From contig JANXMS010000460.1 of assembly GCA_025354525.1 (NCBI GenBank), forward strand, positions 1 through 55,337: 55,337 nt of DNA, in the 5' to 3' direction. Both the position numbers and the translations under genes were made by a program. This document shows, in pieces, positions 1 to 9,300 of this stretch. Each line of letters begins with the position of its first letter. The first letter of the stretch is position 1. This stretch comes from Acidobacteriota bacterium (GTDB lineage: Bacteria > Acidobacteriota > Terriglobia > Bryobacterales > Bryobacteraceae). The notes under the pieces were generated by a model. It had not been told where the DNA came from. It saw nothing but the letters and a program-made list of their open reading frames with translations, and searched no databases.

Positions 1-246
1 GCGGTGCTGGCGGCGGGCCGGGTTCGGTTATAGCAAGTCTTGACTTAACAGAGGGCATATCCGCGACGTCTGAATAGATCAGGAGCAATGTCGGGAGAGA
101 GGAAGGGGGAGAGAGCCTCGGCGAGATCGACGACAAGCGCATGCATTGACGGGGCCCTGAGCTGGGACAAACGTAGTTTGCAGTCCGCTTAATACGGGGC
201 CGGTAGTTCGGGTTTCCAGAACGCCTCCATTAAGGCGGGTATCGCT
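1..246. other. left-edge segment without a recognisable gene
   Basis: No open frame with protein-like composition, RNA gene or clear repeat is visible here. The segment lies downstream of the minus-strand gene that ends at 247, so it is probably its 3' flank. No strong GC hairpin with a T-run is seen that could serve as its terminator. Confidence 0.5.
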
Positions 247-813
247 CTAGAACTCGCGACGGGGCAGGCTTTCGAGAGCGGGCAGCTTCTTATTCTCGAG
301 TTCTTTGCCGATTTCGGTCGAACGTTCGTTCAAAAAGGCTTTGGCTTTCGCAGCGTAGTCCTTTGAATCGGTGACTCGGACTCCGTAGATGGCCATGTAG
401 GCGTTTTTCGGGCCCAGGGCGGCCTTGACGAAGTTGAGTTCGAAGCGCTTCTGGGCGGGTTGGTCAAAGGCTACCACCATGTAGTTGTAGGGCGTTCCGG
501 TGGCATCGTTCATGGTTTTGGCGAGGAGGACCGTTCCTCCTTTCGCCTTGTAGGCGTTGAGAATGCCTTGGGCTAGGCGGTCCAGATCTGGACGGGTGCG
601 GGCGTCGGGTCGGTCGACGATGGTGAACAGAGTGGTCCAGTTGGCGACGGTTTCGTTGGGGGCGGCGAACTCCCACATGGCGTTAGCCTTTTGATTGTAC
701 GAGGCGAGGCGGTAAGGGCGGCCGAAGAGATTGACGGGCTCCACGGTGGAGGCAGCGGTGAGGAAGAGCGAGCCAAGTAGGGCACAGACGGGAAGGATTT
801 GAGATGTCTTCAT
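247..813 (-). CDS. small secreted protein of unknown function
   Basis: This 188-residue protein starts with a typical signal peptide: a basic MKTS start, then a hydrophobic stretch of about 16 residues ending near TAAS at position 22. The mature part is soluble and has no motif I can name. Its middle (roughly residues 35-150) alternates beta-like and helical stretches and contains no cysteine. It lies 39 bases downstream of the ADOP permease gene on the same strand and may be co-transcribed with it. That makes an envelope role plausible, but the sequence does not show one. Confidence 0.6.
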   Translation of the reverse strand: MKTSQILPVCALLGSLFLTAASTVEPVNLFGRPYRLASYNQKANAMWEFAAPNETVANWTTLFTIVDRPDARTRPDLDRLAQGILNAYKAKGGTVLLAKTMNDATGTPYNYMVVAFDQPAQKRFELNFVKAALGPKNAYMAIYGVRVTDSKDYAAKAKAFLNERSTEIGKELENKKLPALESLPRREF

Positions 814-852
814 ACTCGGAAGGGCGTAAAGTTCGCGGGAAACTGCTCATGG

Positions 853-3483
853 TTATTCCGAACGAATTGCCCGAACCAAGTCCATCCGCGTGATCCGCAG
901 CGCGGGAATAAGGCTGGCCACAGCGGCGGTGAGACTGAGGAGCGCGGAGGCGACGACGAAGGTGGCGGGGTCAGTCGGCTTGACGTCGAAGACGAGGGCG
1001 GCAAGCAGTTTGGAGAAGGCCAGCGCGCCGGCGACTCCCAGCGCAACGCCGACGAGGGTGACCAGGAGCCCTTGCCGGACTACCATGGCGACCATGGAAG
1101 CGCCCGTTGCGCCGAGCGCCATGCGGATGCCGATTTCGCTCGTCCGTTGGGCGACCGTGTAGGACATGACGCCGTAGATGCCAGCGGCGGCGAGCAAGAG
1201 GGCTATGAACGCAAAGCCGCTCAGAAAGAACATCATTGACTGGTCCTTGGCCAAGGCCGAGTCGCGCAGGCTGGCGAGGGGTTGAAAGCCGGAGAACGGT
1301 TGCATAGGATCGATCGCTTTCAATTGCGCTTCCAGATCGTGGCCGGGGATGCTCGCCTTCGTTCGCACCACCCAACCGGCGGGGAAGTAGGAGACGGCGA
1401 GCTTTAATAGTCCGTCGGGGGCTTGCGCCAGCGGGACGTAAACGGTGGGCTGACCGGCGACGCGGAAGTTCTCTGATTTCACGTCGCCGACGACGCCGAT
1501 GATGACGCGGGGACGATCGGGATCCGGTGTATCGCGCCTGATGTGAATCGGCTGACCGATAGGATCCTGATCTTTAAAGTAGCGCCGGGCGAACTCGCGG
1601 CTGATGATGGCGACGCCAGCGGTGGCTGCACCGTCGGTTTCGGCAAACGATCGCCCGTTGAGCAGGGGTATGCGGAGGGTTTCGAAATAGGAGGCGGAAA
1701 CGAAGCGCCAGTCGGTGAGTTTGGGTTCTTCAGCTTTCTCGGTGGTGGGGAGCCAGGCGACGAGATTGAGGCCTGGCTCCATGGGGAGATTGTTGGCGAT
1801 GGCGGCGGATTCGACCATCGGGTTTTCGAGGAGCCGTTCGAGGCCTCGGCGGAACAGGGCAGCAGTTTTGGCGGTCGTGTCGTAGCTCTTTCCCTTTAGG
1901 GGCATTTTCCCGACGAGAACGTTGGTGGGGTCGACGCCGGGTTCGGTGCGAATGAGGTTGACGAGGGTGCGCACGAAGAGACCGGCTCCGATTAGCAGCA
2001 CGAGGCTAATGGCGACTTCGCCCGCTACGAGCGCCCACCGGAGCCATCCCGTGCTTCGGCGGGCGGTGCTGCCGGTGGCTGTTTCCTTGAGCGCGGCATT
2101 GGCGTCCTGCCGGGTGGCGGCGAGGGCGGGATAGAGCCCAAAGAGCAGGGCGGTGAGGAAGGCGAGGAGCGTCGCGAAGCCGACGACTACGGAATCGATC
2201 GAGACCGGGGTGAGCGTGGCGATGGGCAGCGGATTCAGTCGGATGAGAAGAGGGAGACTGGCGTAGGCGAGAGCTAACCCGAGGGCCGAGCCGAGCAACG
2301 AGATGAGGAGACTTTCGGCGAGCAGTTGACGGACCAGACGGCCGCGCCCGGCACCCATGCTGATGCGAATGGCGATTTCTCGGACGCGGGCCGTGGCGCG
2401 TGATAGGAGCAGGTTAGCGATGTTGCCGCAGGCGACGAGTAGCATGAGCCCGACGGCGGCGGAGAGGATCCAGACGGGCGTGGCGGATTGACGAACGGTG
2501 CTGCCGAAGGGTGCGGCGCGAACGGTTGCATCGGGATGGAACTCTCGATTCGGCCCAGCGGGAAAGTCGCGTTTGTAGGCTTGCATGAGATGGTGGAGTT
2601 CCGACGAACTTTGTTCGAGCGTGACGCCGGGGCGAAGAAGGCCGGCGACGACGGTATTCATTCCATCAGCGAGGGGCCGGGCCTGGAGGGGGACGAAGAG
2701 ACCGGCGCGGACTGTGGGGTCGGGAGGCGCGACTCCGACGATAGTCAGAGCTTCGCCTCCGACTTCGATGGATTGATTCAAGACGTCGGGACTGCTGCCA
2801 AAGCGGCGTTGCCAGAGGCCGAAGCCGAGGACGACTACCTTGGCTGCACCGACAGCGTCTTCTTCGGGCAGGAAGAACCGGCCCGCTCGCGGGGCGATGC
2901 CGAAGGTTCGGAAGTAGTTGCTGGAGACGCGGCGCATATCGACTTGCTCGGCTTCTCCTTGCACGACCATGGTGGAGGCGCCGCCGCCTTTCCAACCGGC
3001 GACTTCTTCGAAGAGTTGCGTTCGCTCCTTGAAATAGAGATAGCGTCGGCTGGTGTGACTTGGGCCATTCCAGTAACCGCGGACTTCGTTGACGACATCG
3101 ACGAGGCGGGCGGCGTTGGGATAGGGGGCCGGGCGGAGATAGACGGCGTTGACGAAGCTGAAGATGGAGGCGGTGGCACCGATGCCGATCGCCATCGTGA
3201 GAACCGCGATGGTGGAGAAGCCGCGATTGCGCTTCATTAAGCGGAGACCGTGGCGGAGATCGGCGAAGAGGTCGGCGAGCCACGGGACGCCTTGTTGGTC
3301 ACGATAGACTTCGCGGACTGATTGGAGCGAGCCGAATTGGCGGCGTGCTTCGCGGAGCGCTTGATGGCGGGTGATTCCGGAGTTCATCAGTTGTGCGGCG
3401 AGTTGGTCGAGGTGGAACTCGAACTCCTCGTCCATTTGGCGGTCGAGGCGTTTTTTGCGAAAGAGATTGAAGAAGCGAGACAT
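853..3483 (-). CDS. ADOP-family FtsX/MacB-type ABC permease
   Basis: The 876-residue protein has the architecture of the acidobacterial duplicated orphan permeases. A soluble N-terminal segment of about 60 residues (FRKKRLDRQMDEEFEFHL region) is followed by a first membrane helix near residues 90-115 and a MacB-like periplasmic domain. Three helices come next, around VWILSAAVGLMLLVACGNIANLLLSR, and then a second full FtsX unit ends with helices near the C-terminus. Each half has the usual pattern of one helix, a large periplasmic domain and three helices. As is typical for the family, no ATPase gene is adjacent. The start lies 4 bases after the PadR gene, so the two form an operon. The substrate is unknown; the family is thought to act in export or mechanotransmission across the envelope. 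Confidence 0.93.
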   Translation of the reverse strand: MSRFFNLFRKKRLDRQMDEEFEFHLDQLAAQLMNSGITRHQALREARRQFGSLQSVREVYRDQQGVPWLADLFADLRHGLRLMKRNRGFSTIAVLTMAIGIGATASIFSFVNAVYLRPAPYPNAARLVDVVNEVRGYWNGPSHTSRRYLYFKERTQLFEEVAGWKGGGASTMVVQGEAEQVDMRRVSSNYFRTFGIAPRAGRFFLPEEDAVGAAKVVVLGFGLWQRRFGSSPDVLNQSIEVGGEALTIVGVAPPDPTVRAGLFVPLQARPLADGMNTVVAGLLRPGVTLEQSSSELHHLMQAYKRDFPAGPNREFHPDATVRAAPFGSTVRQSATPVWILSAAVGLMLLVACGNIANLLLSRATARVREIAIRISMGAGRGRLVRQLLAESLLISLLGSALGLALAYASLPLLIRLNPLPIATLTPVSIDSVVVGFATLLAFLTALLFGLYPALAATRQDANAALKETATGSTARRSTGWLRWALVAGEVAISLVLLIGAGLFVRTLVNLIRTEPGVDPTNVLVGKMPLKGKSYDTTAKTAALFRRGLERLLENPMVESAAIANNLPMEPGLNLVAWLPTTEKAEEPKLTDWRFVSASYFETLRIPLLNGRSFAETDGAATAGVAIISREFARRYFKDQDPIGQPIHIRRDTPDPDRPRVIIGVVGDVKSENFRVAGQPTVYVPLAQAPDGLLKLAVSYFPAGWVVRTKASIPGHDLEAQLKAIDPMQPFSGFQPLASLRDSALAKDQSMMFFLSGFAFIALLLAAAGIYGVMSYTVAQRTSEIGIRMALGATGASMVAMVVRQGLLVTLVGVALGVAGALAFSKLLAALVFDVKPTDPATFVVASALLSLTAAVASLIPALRITRMDLVRAIRSE

Positions 3484-3487
3484 GCGT

Positions 3488-3817
3488 TCAGACCTCCAGA
3501 AACTTTTCCATGAGTGCGACCGAGGCCCGCCAGGCGGCCACTTCGGAACTGAGTTGTTTGCGGCCAGCTTTGGTAATGGAGTAGAAGCGGGCGCGGCGGT
3601 TGTTGTCGGAGGTGCCCCATTCGGAGCTGATGAGGCCGCGCTGTTCGAGACGCAAGAGAGCCGGATAGAGCGAACCTTGATTGAGAAAGAGAATGTCGCT
3701 GGAGACCTGCTGGATCCGCATGGCGATTCCGTAGCCGTGCATGGCCCCCAAGGCGGTGAGCGTTTTGAGGACGATTAGGTCGAGTGTGCCTTGGAGTAGT
3801 TCGGGTTTCGGCGGCAA
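3488..3817 (-). CDS. PadR-family transcriptional regulator
   Basis: This 109-residue winged-helix protein has the family's opening (LLQGTLDLIVLKTL), the GYGIAMRIQQ helix and the wing segment GSLYPALLRLEQRGLISSEW. It matches the short PadR-s2 form that lacks a long C-terminal domain. The start codon is TTG at 3815-3817, with AGGAG (minus-strand sense of 3826-3830) at good spacing. Regulators of this subgroup almost always sit directly before an ADOP permease, as here. The gene is probably autoregulated through the inverted repeat immediately upstream. The inducing ligand is unknown. Confidence 0.93.
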   Translation of the reverse strand: MPPKPELLQGTLDLIVLKTLTALGAMHGYGIAMRIQQVSSDILFLNQGSLYPALLRLEQRGLISSEWGTSDNNRRARFYSITKAGRKQLSSEVAAWRASVALMEKFLEV

Positions 3818-3825
3818 GCGAGTTT

Positions 3826-3875
3826 CTCCTGTTGACGCTCTACAGGAGCGTGTTCCTATAGTACGTCAACAGGAG
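3826..3875 (-). promoter_or_regulatory. probable PadR operator: perfect 12-bp inverted repeat
   Basis: CTCCTGTTGACG at 3826-3837 and its exact reverse complement at 3864-3875 flank a 26-base centre. A smaller inverted pair, CGCTC/GAGCG (3836-3840 and 3846-3850), lies inside. On the minus strand the distal arm contains a TTGACG -35-like hexamer, and the proximal arm contains the AGGAG ribosome binding site of the padR gene. Binding could therefore block both transcription and the translation start. Confidence 0.6.
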
Positions 3876-3896
3876 CGATGGTGGGGACTCGGCCGG

Positions 3897-4688
3897 TTAT
3901 CGTTCCTGCGCCCGGATGACGGCGGCGTGGATGGCGGCGCGGTCGGGCTGTCCGGCTTGGGTCCAGGCGCGGATGAGGAGGTAGTGGATGGCGGGGTCGG
4001 GGGCGGTACCGGCGGAGAGGGTGAGGGCGAGTTCGGCTTCGGCGGCGGCTTGGGCGGGTTCGCCTTTTTTGAGCAGCAGGCGGGCTAGTTCGAAGTGGGC
4101 GTCGCGGAGGGTGGGGGAAAGTTTGACGGCTTGGCGGATCCAGGTTTCGCATTCTTCGAGACGGCCGAGTAGGAGGAGGAGCCGGGCACCGGGGAGGAGG
4201 GTATCGGCTTGCGGATGGCCGACGGCTCGTTCGAGGCGGATGGCTTCCTCGTAGAGGGCGAGGGCGTCGGCGGGGGTGCCGACGCTTTCGGTGGAGAGGC
4301 CGAGATAGAGGGCGACGCGGGGGTCTTTCGGCGCGAGCTCGCGGGCGCGGCGGAAGCGGGTGAGGGCTTCCTTCATCTCGTTGTTCATGTAGGCGGTCAT
4401 GCCGTAGAGGAACTGGGCGTAGGGGGCTTTGGGGTCAATGCTGAGGGCGCGTTCGAGGCTGCGGTTGGCGAGGTCGAACCGATTGGCGGCCATGGCGAGT
4501 TTGGCTTGGAGGGTGAGGGCGGGGATGAGTTTAGGATCGAGGCGGAGGGCTTCTTCGACGGCGGCGAGGGAGGCGTCGAACTGCTTGGCGACGAAGAGGG
4601 CGTTGGCCTTTTCGTAGCTGTTTTGGCCGGGGGAGGGGGGCGCGGCGTGGAGGAGGGTCGCGGTTATGGCGATGAGGAGAAGCTTCAT
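3897..4688 (-). CDS. exported TPR-repeat protein
   Basis: With the start at the ATG at 4686-4688, the product has 263 residues and opens with a signal peptide (MKLLLIAITATLLHAAPP). An upstream in-frame ATG would add a basic, proline-rich leader that is not protein-like. The rest is a chain of tetratricopeptide repeats, with typical A-L-x-x-D-P and Y-x-x-A signatures such as EEALRLDPKLIPAL and LERALSIDPKAPYAQ. The start codon overlaps the stop of the CRTAC1 gene by 4 bases (ATGA), which implies translational coupling. It probably acts as a periplasmic scaffold for the CRTAC1/cytochrome module. Confidence 0.85.
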   Translation of the reverse strand: MKLLLIAITATLLHAAPPSPGQNSYEKANALFVAKQFDASLAAVEEALRLDPKLIPALTLQAKLAMAANRFDLANRSLERALSIDPKAPYAQFLYGMTAYMNNEMKEALTRFRRARELAPKDPRVALYLGLSTESVGTPADALALYEEAIRLERAVGHPQADTLLPGARLLLLLGRLEECETWIRQAVKLSPTLRDAHFELARLLLKKGEPAQAAAEAELALTLSAGTAPDPAIHYLLIRAWTQAGQPDRAAIHAAVIRAQER

Positions 4689-6331
4689 GGTTGGCCGCCG
4701 TCCTCGGTAACGTCGAGGATGCGGTTGGCGGCGACGTTGGTTAACTTTTGGAGGCGGCCACTGGGCCATTGGATTTCGATTTCAGCGGCGGCCGGTTGGG
4801 TGCCGAGGCCGAAGCGGACTAGAGGTTCGCTGGAGCTGGCGTAGCCGACAGCGGTGGTCGCGTGATTGTAGAGATGGCGGCCGTCGGGGAGATGGACGTG
4901 GACTTTGGCCCCGAGGCCTTGGCGGTTGGAGCGGACGCCGCGGAGGCGGAGGGCGAGCCAATTAGAAGAGCTGGCAGTGACGTTGCGGAAGAGTTTGGCG
5001 GGGCTGTTGACGGCGGTGACGACGACGTCCATACGGCCGTCGTTATCGAAATCGGCAAAGGCGGCACCGCGGTGGGCGGCGGCGGTTTGGAAGGAGGGGC
5101 CGGCGGTGGGGGAGACGTCTTCGAGGCGCTGGCCGGCGAGGTTGCGATAGACGCGATTGGGGAGGGCGGATTCTCGACCGAGATAGCGGTCGAGTTGCAT
5201 GAGATGGGCGAGGGCGAAGAAGAGGTCTTTCCATCCGTCGTTGTCAAAGTCGAACATGCCGAGGCTCCAGCCGGTGAGTTGGCGGGTGCTCATGAGGAGT
5301 CCTGAGCGTTGGGCGTAGTCTTCGAAGCCATTTTTGCCGCCGAGATTGCGGAAGAGGAGGAAGGAATCGTTGAGGATTCCGGAGACGAGGAGATCGGGTT
5401 TGCCATCGTTATCGAGATCGCGGAAGTCGGCTCCCATGCCGGCGATGGCGTAGCCGTCGTCGCGGAGGGCGACTCCGGCTTCGAGGCCGATTTCCTTGAA
5501 CTTGCCGTGACCTTGATTGTGGAAGAGGAGACCGCGGACGGAATCGTTGGCGACGAAGATGTCGGTGAGGCCGTCGCCGTCGAAGTCGGCGAAGGAGACG
5601 CCCATGCCTTTGCCGATTTGGCGGCCGATGCCGGAGGCGGCGGAGACGTCCGAGAAGGTGCCGTCGTGGTTGTTATGGAAAAGTTGGTTGGGGAGGCCTT
5701 GGTAGGCGTTGGGATGGCAGTAATATTGGCGTTGGGGGGTGCCGCAGCGGGGTTCCGTGGCGGCGTCCCAGACGACGTAATTGGCGACGAAGAGATCGAG
5801 CCAGCCGTCGTTATCGTAATCGAACCAACCGGCGGAGACGGCCCATTTTGAGGCGGCATCGGAGTTGGGGAGGGGGGCATCGGCGAAGCGGCCGTTACCG
5901 AGGTTTCGGTAGAGCGTGTTGCCTTTGACGCCGGCGACGAAGAGGTCGGCCCAGCCATCGTTATCGTAGTCGGCGGTGGCGACGGCCATGGAGTAGCCTT
6001 GTCCGGCGAGGTTGGCTTCCGCGGTGACGTCGGTGAAGGTGAGGTTGCAGTTGTTGCGGAAGAGACGGTTGGAGAACTTGGGGCTGGTTTTGCGAAGGGA
6101 CGGGATGGCGGCACCGTTTGTGAAAAAGATGTCGGTGCAGCCGTCGTTGTTGTAATCGAAGGCGGCGACTCCGCCGAGGGTGAGTTCGATTTGATGGAAG
6201 CCGCCGGCTTCGCCATTTTGGAGTTCGAAGTGGAGGCCGGATTGAGCGGCGATGTCTTCGAAACGAATGGGGGGGGGCGCGGCGGGGGCGACTCCGGTAA
6301 CGGTGATGAGAAGGAGGAGAGAGCGGAACAC
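4685..6331 (-). CDS. CRTAC1-type protein: FG-GAP/VCBS repeats with C-terminal ASPIC/UnbV domain
   Basis: The 548-residue product has an N-terminal signal peptide (MFRSLLLLITVTGVAPAAPP). At least seven DxDxDG-type calcium loops follow, for example DYNNDGCTD, DYDNDGWAD, DFDGDGLTD and DFDNDGRMD, which together form a beta-propeller. The last 90 residues match the ASPIC/UnbV domain (NRQGLGAKVHV, GYASSSEPLVRFGLG, IQWPSGRLQ). Family members are secreted or cell-surface proteins found with TPR proteins and sometimes with multihaem cytochromes. Their biochemical role is not established. The gene starts 17 bases after the TonB receptor gene ends and is coupled to the TPR gene. Confidence 0.92.
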   Translation of the reverse strand: MFRSLLLLITVTGVAPAAPPPIRFEDIAAQSGLHFELQNGEAGGFHQIELTLGGVAAFDYNNDGCTDIFFTNGAAIPSLRKTSPKFSNRLFRNNCNLTFTDVTAEANLAGQGYSMAVATADYDNDGWADLFVAGVKGNTLYRNLGNGRFADAPLPNSDAASKWAVSAGWFDYDNDGWLDLFVANYVVWDAATEPRCGTPQRQYYCHPNAYQGLPNQLFHNNHDGTFSDVSAASGIGRQIGKGMGVSFADFDGDGLTDIFVANDSVRGLLFHNQGHGKFKEIGLEAGVALRDDGYAIAGMGADFRDLDNDGKPDLLVSGILNDSFLLFRNLGGKNGFEDYAQRSGLLMSTRQLTGWSLGMFDFDNDGWKDLFFALAHLMQLDRYLGRESALPNRVYRNLAGQRLEDVSPTAGPSFQTAAAHRGAAFADFDNDGRMDVVVTAVNSPAKLFRNVTASSSNWLALRLRGVRSNRQGLGAKVHVHLPDGRHLYNHATTAVGYASSSEPLVRFGLGTQPAAAEIEIQWPSGRLQKLTNVAANRILDVTEDGGQP

Positions 6332-6348
6332 GCTGACTCCAATGCTAC

Positions 6349-9300
6349 CTAGAACTCAAAGCGAAGAACCAGTTGGCCCGTGCGCGGGGTGGGGAGCGAG
6401 GAGTTGACGCTATTGGAGGCGATGTTGTTGTAGTTGAGGAAGCCGAAGCCGCCGGTGAGGACACCGTTTGAGCGGGTGGGAGGAAGGGCGGGGCTGCCGG
6501 TGCTGGGATCGGCGATGGACAGATTCTGGTTGAGGAGATTGAAGAACTCGGCGCGGAGGCTCATCGTTACCTTTTCCTGGATGCGGAATTCCTTGCCGAG
6601 GCCGCCAGAGATGATGGGACGGCGTTGACCGCGGAAATCATTAAAGTAGGCGATATTGCTGCCGGGGACGCCGGGTGCCTGATCCTGCCACGCAGCGGGG
6701 TTGAGGACGGTCTCCTGAGAAGGATCGATGCAGCCGCAGTTGATGTCCTTTAAGTAAAGCGGAACGCCGGGGACGCGCGTTTGGCGGGTGTAGCCGGTAG
6801 CGAGGAAGCCACCGATGGAGTTGTTCGACCCTGGGGTGTTCAGCAGAGTGCCGCTTTGCCAGGTGCTGATGGTGCCGAGTTTCCAACCGCTGAGGAGAGC
6901 CTTGGCCACTCTGTTTTGCTTGACGAAACCGTAGGCGGGAACGGTGTAGTTGACGCTGAGACTGGTGACGTGGGGCAGGTAATTGGGCGAGAGCCCCTTG
7001 AAGCTTTTGCGGTCGTAGATGCTGCCAGCGTTGGTGGCGTTGTCGAGTGTTTTCGAGAAGGCGTAGGCGAGGGTGGCGGTGAGGCCGTAGGAGAAGCGTT
7101 TGGTGGCTTTGATCTGGAGCGCGTCATACCAGGAGGCGCCGAGCGGGGCCCACAACTGGCCGACGCCGCTGAATTGGGGGTAAGGCCGGAGGGTCTGAAG
7201 CACAGTGCCGTTGGTGGGGAAGCCGGGGTAGGGCAATTTGAACCCAGCGGCGACGGCACCGGCGGAGGTGATGGTGGAGTTGAGCAGGTTGCGGGAGGCC
7301 AAGTCAGTAAGATCGCCGAGGCCGAAGCGGGCGAGGGTGGCGGGGTCGACGGCGTTGTAGTTGACGAGGTTGCCGACCGGATAAGCGCCGTTGCCGCCGC
7401 CGCCAGCGTTCTGCCAAACGGTACGATTGCCGAGGTAGGAGGCTTCGACGACGATGTCTTTCACGATTTCGCGCTGAATGGATAAATTCCACTGGTTGAC
7501 GCGGGAGGGGCGGCCGCCATTGCGGTCGACGAGGGCGGGGGCGCCTTGAACGGCCGCGCCGGGGATGACGTTGAGGCCGGCGTCGTAGGCGGCTCCGTAG
7601 AGGAGGTTTTGATCGAGGACCAAGGGGCGGGAGAGGGTGCCGGCGGCGACGCCGTTGCCAGGCGAGGGGATGTTCACTACGTTGAAGCCCATGCTGGCGG
7701 TGGAGGGGGCGACGGCGGTGGGGGACAAGGGGCCGTAGACTAAGCCCCAGCCGGCGCGGAGAACGGTTTTGGGATTGAGTTGATAGGCGGCACCGAAGCG
7801 CGGAGCGAAGGCCTTTCGATAGGCCGGGACGAGGACGCAGTTGCAGCGGCCCTTCCCTTCCCCGGCGTAGATCACAGCGCCGAGCAGTCCGTTGGCGTTG
7901 GGGTTGGGCGTGGTGGGACTGAAGGTGGACTGACGGTTCCAGAGTTCGCCGAGGGGTCCTTGGTAGTCCCAGCGGACACCGTAGTCGAGGGTTAGTTTGC
8001 GGGTGAACTTCCAGCTATCCTGGGCGTACAGGGCGAGCGATTTGCGGCGATTTTGGGGGGTGGAGGCGTTTCCGGCGGAGGCGTTGTCGTAGAGGCCGAG
8101 CAGGAAACTGGCCCAGGCGGAGCCGGTGCCAGTGCCGTTGGGGAGGACCTGGCCATAGAGGGGCTGGGCGGTTTGCGCACCGCTGAAGTTGAAGGTAGGG
8201 GTGAGGTTGTTGTAGGTGAGCGGGCTGGTGGTTTCGAGTTTCCAATCGCCGCCGAACTTGGAGGTGTGGTTGCCGTGGACCCAGGAGACGCTGGCGACGC
8301 CGGTGGCCTTTTGGTCGAACAGCAGGGTGCGGTTGCCGGTTCCGAACGGGAGTGCCATGCCGCCGAGGATGCTATCGCCGATGGGCCCGAGGCGAGGGAA
8401 TCCGGTTCCGGGGGCTCCAGTGATGCCGACCTTGGTGGGGTCAAACTCGAAGCTGATGGGGGGAACGGTGTCGGGGTTCCGATAGCGAATGAAGCCGGCG
8501 CCGAGGTGGAGGAGGAGGGTGGGCGCGAGGGTATGGTCGTAATTGACGCGGCTGGTCATGCTCCAGATGTTCTGGATGCGGACGCGGGAGAGGACGTCGG
8601 GCAGGCCGTCGACGCCGTTGGATTTGTCGGTGTTCTGGGTGCCGACGTAACCGGAGAGTTTGCTACGGTCGTTGAAGTTGTGGTCGATTTTGAGGGAGGG
8701 GATTTGTTGGAGCTTGAAGAAGGCGCCGGATTGGGTGAAGTTATTGACGTAGGCGTCGTTGCCGAGGTTGGGTTTGGGGAGGAAGGCAAGGATCTTCTGG
8801 GCTGCGGGGTCGATGCGGCTGGGCGGGATGAGGTTGTTGGGGAAGGTGTTGAGAACGCGGCGGCCGGTGGGATCGATGACTAGGGTGGCTGGGTCGTAGA
8901 TGGCGTTTTGAATTATGGGGCGGCCGGCGAAGTCGTTGCCGAGGTTGCGGTTGGAGGTGACGGCGAGGTTGTTGCTTAGGTTGCCGGCGAGGTAGGCGGT
9001 GTTGGGGACGGTAGAGGTGCCGGCGTAGAGGCTTTCGCGATCGCGGTACTTCTCGATGTTAAAGAAGAAGAACGTTTTGTTTTTTCCGCTGTAGAGTTTC
9101 GGGATGAGGACGGGTCCGCCTATGGAACCGCCGTAGTCGGCTAAGTGCTTGACGACTTTGATGTGGCCACCTTTGCCGTCGTTCGTGAAGGGGATGCCGG
9201 CGTTAAGGAAGGTGTTTTCGAAGTAGAGGTAGGCGCTACCGTGGAAGGAGTTGGTGCCGCTTTTGGAGGTGAAGTTATAGACGCCGCCGTTGCCGACGCG

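Noticed and set aside
2488-3240. A 250-codon plus-strand frame opposite the ADOP permease
   Set aside because: Acid- and glycine-rich antisense reading caused by codon bias on the other strand; no start signals and no motif.
5290-6342. A 350-codon minus-strand frame over the CRTAC1 gene
   Set aside because: It is a serine/proline/threonine-rich reading in another frame of the same DNA. The CRTAC1 frame carries the calcium loops and the ASPIC/UnbV domain, so this is a shadow.
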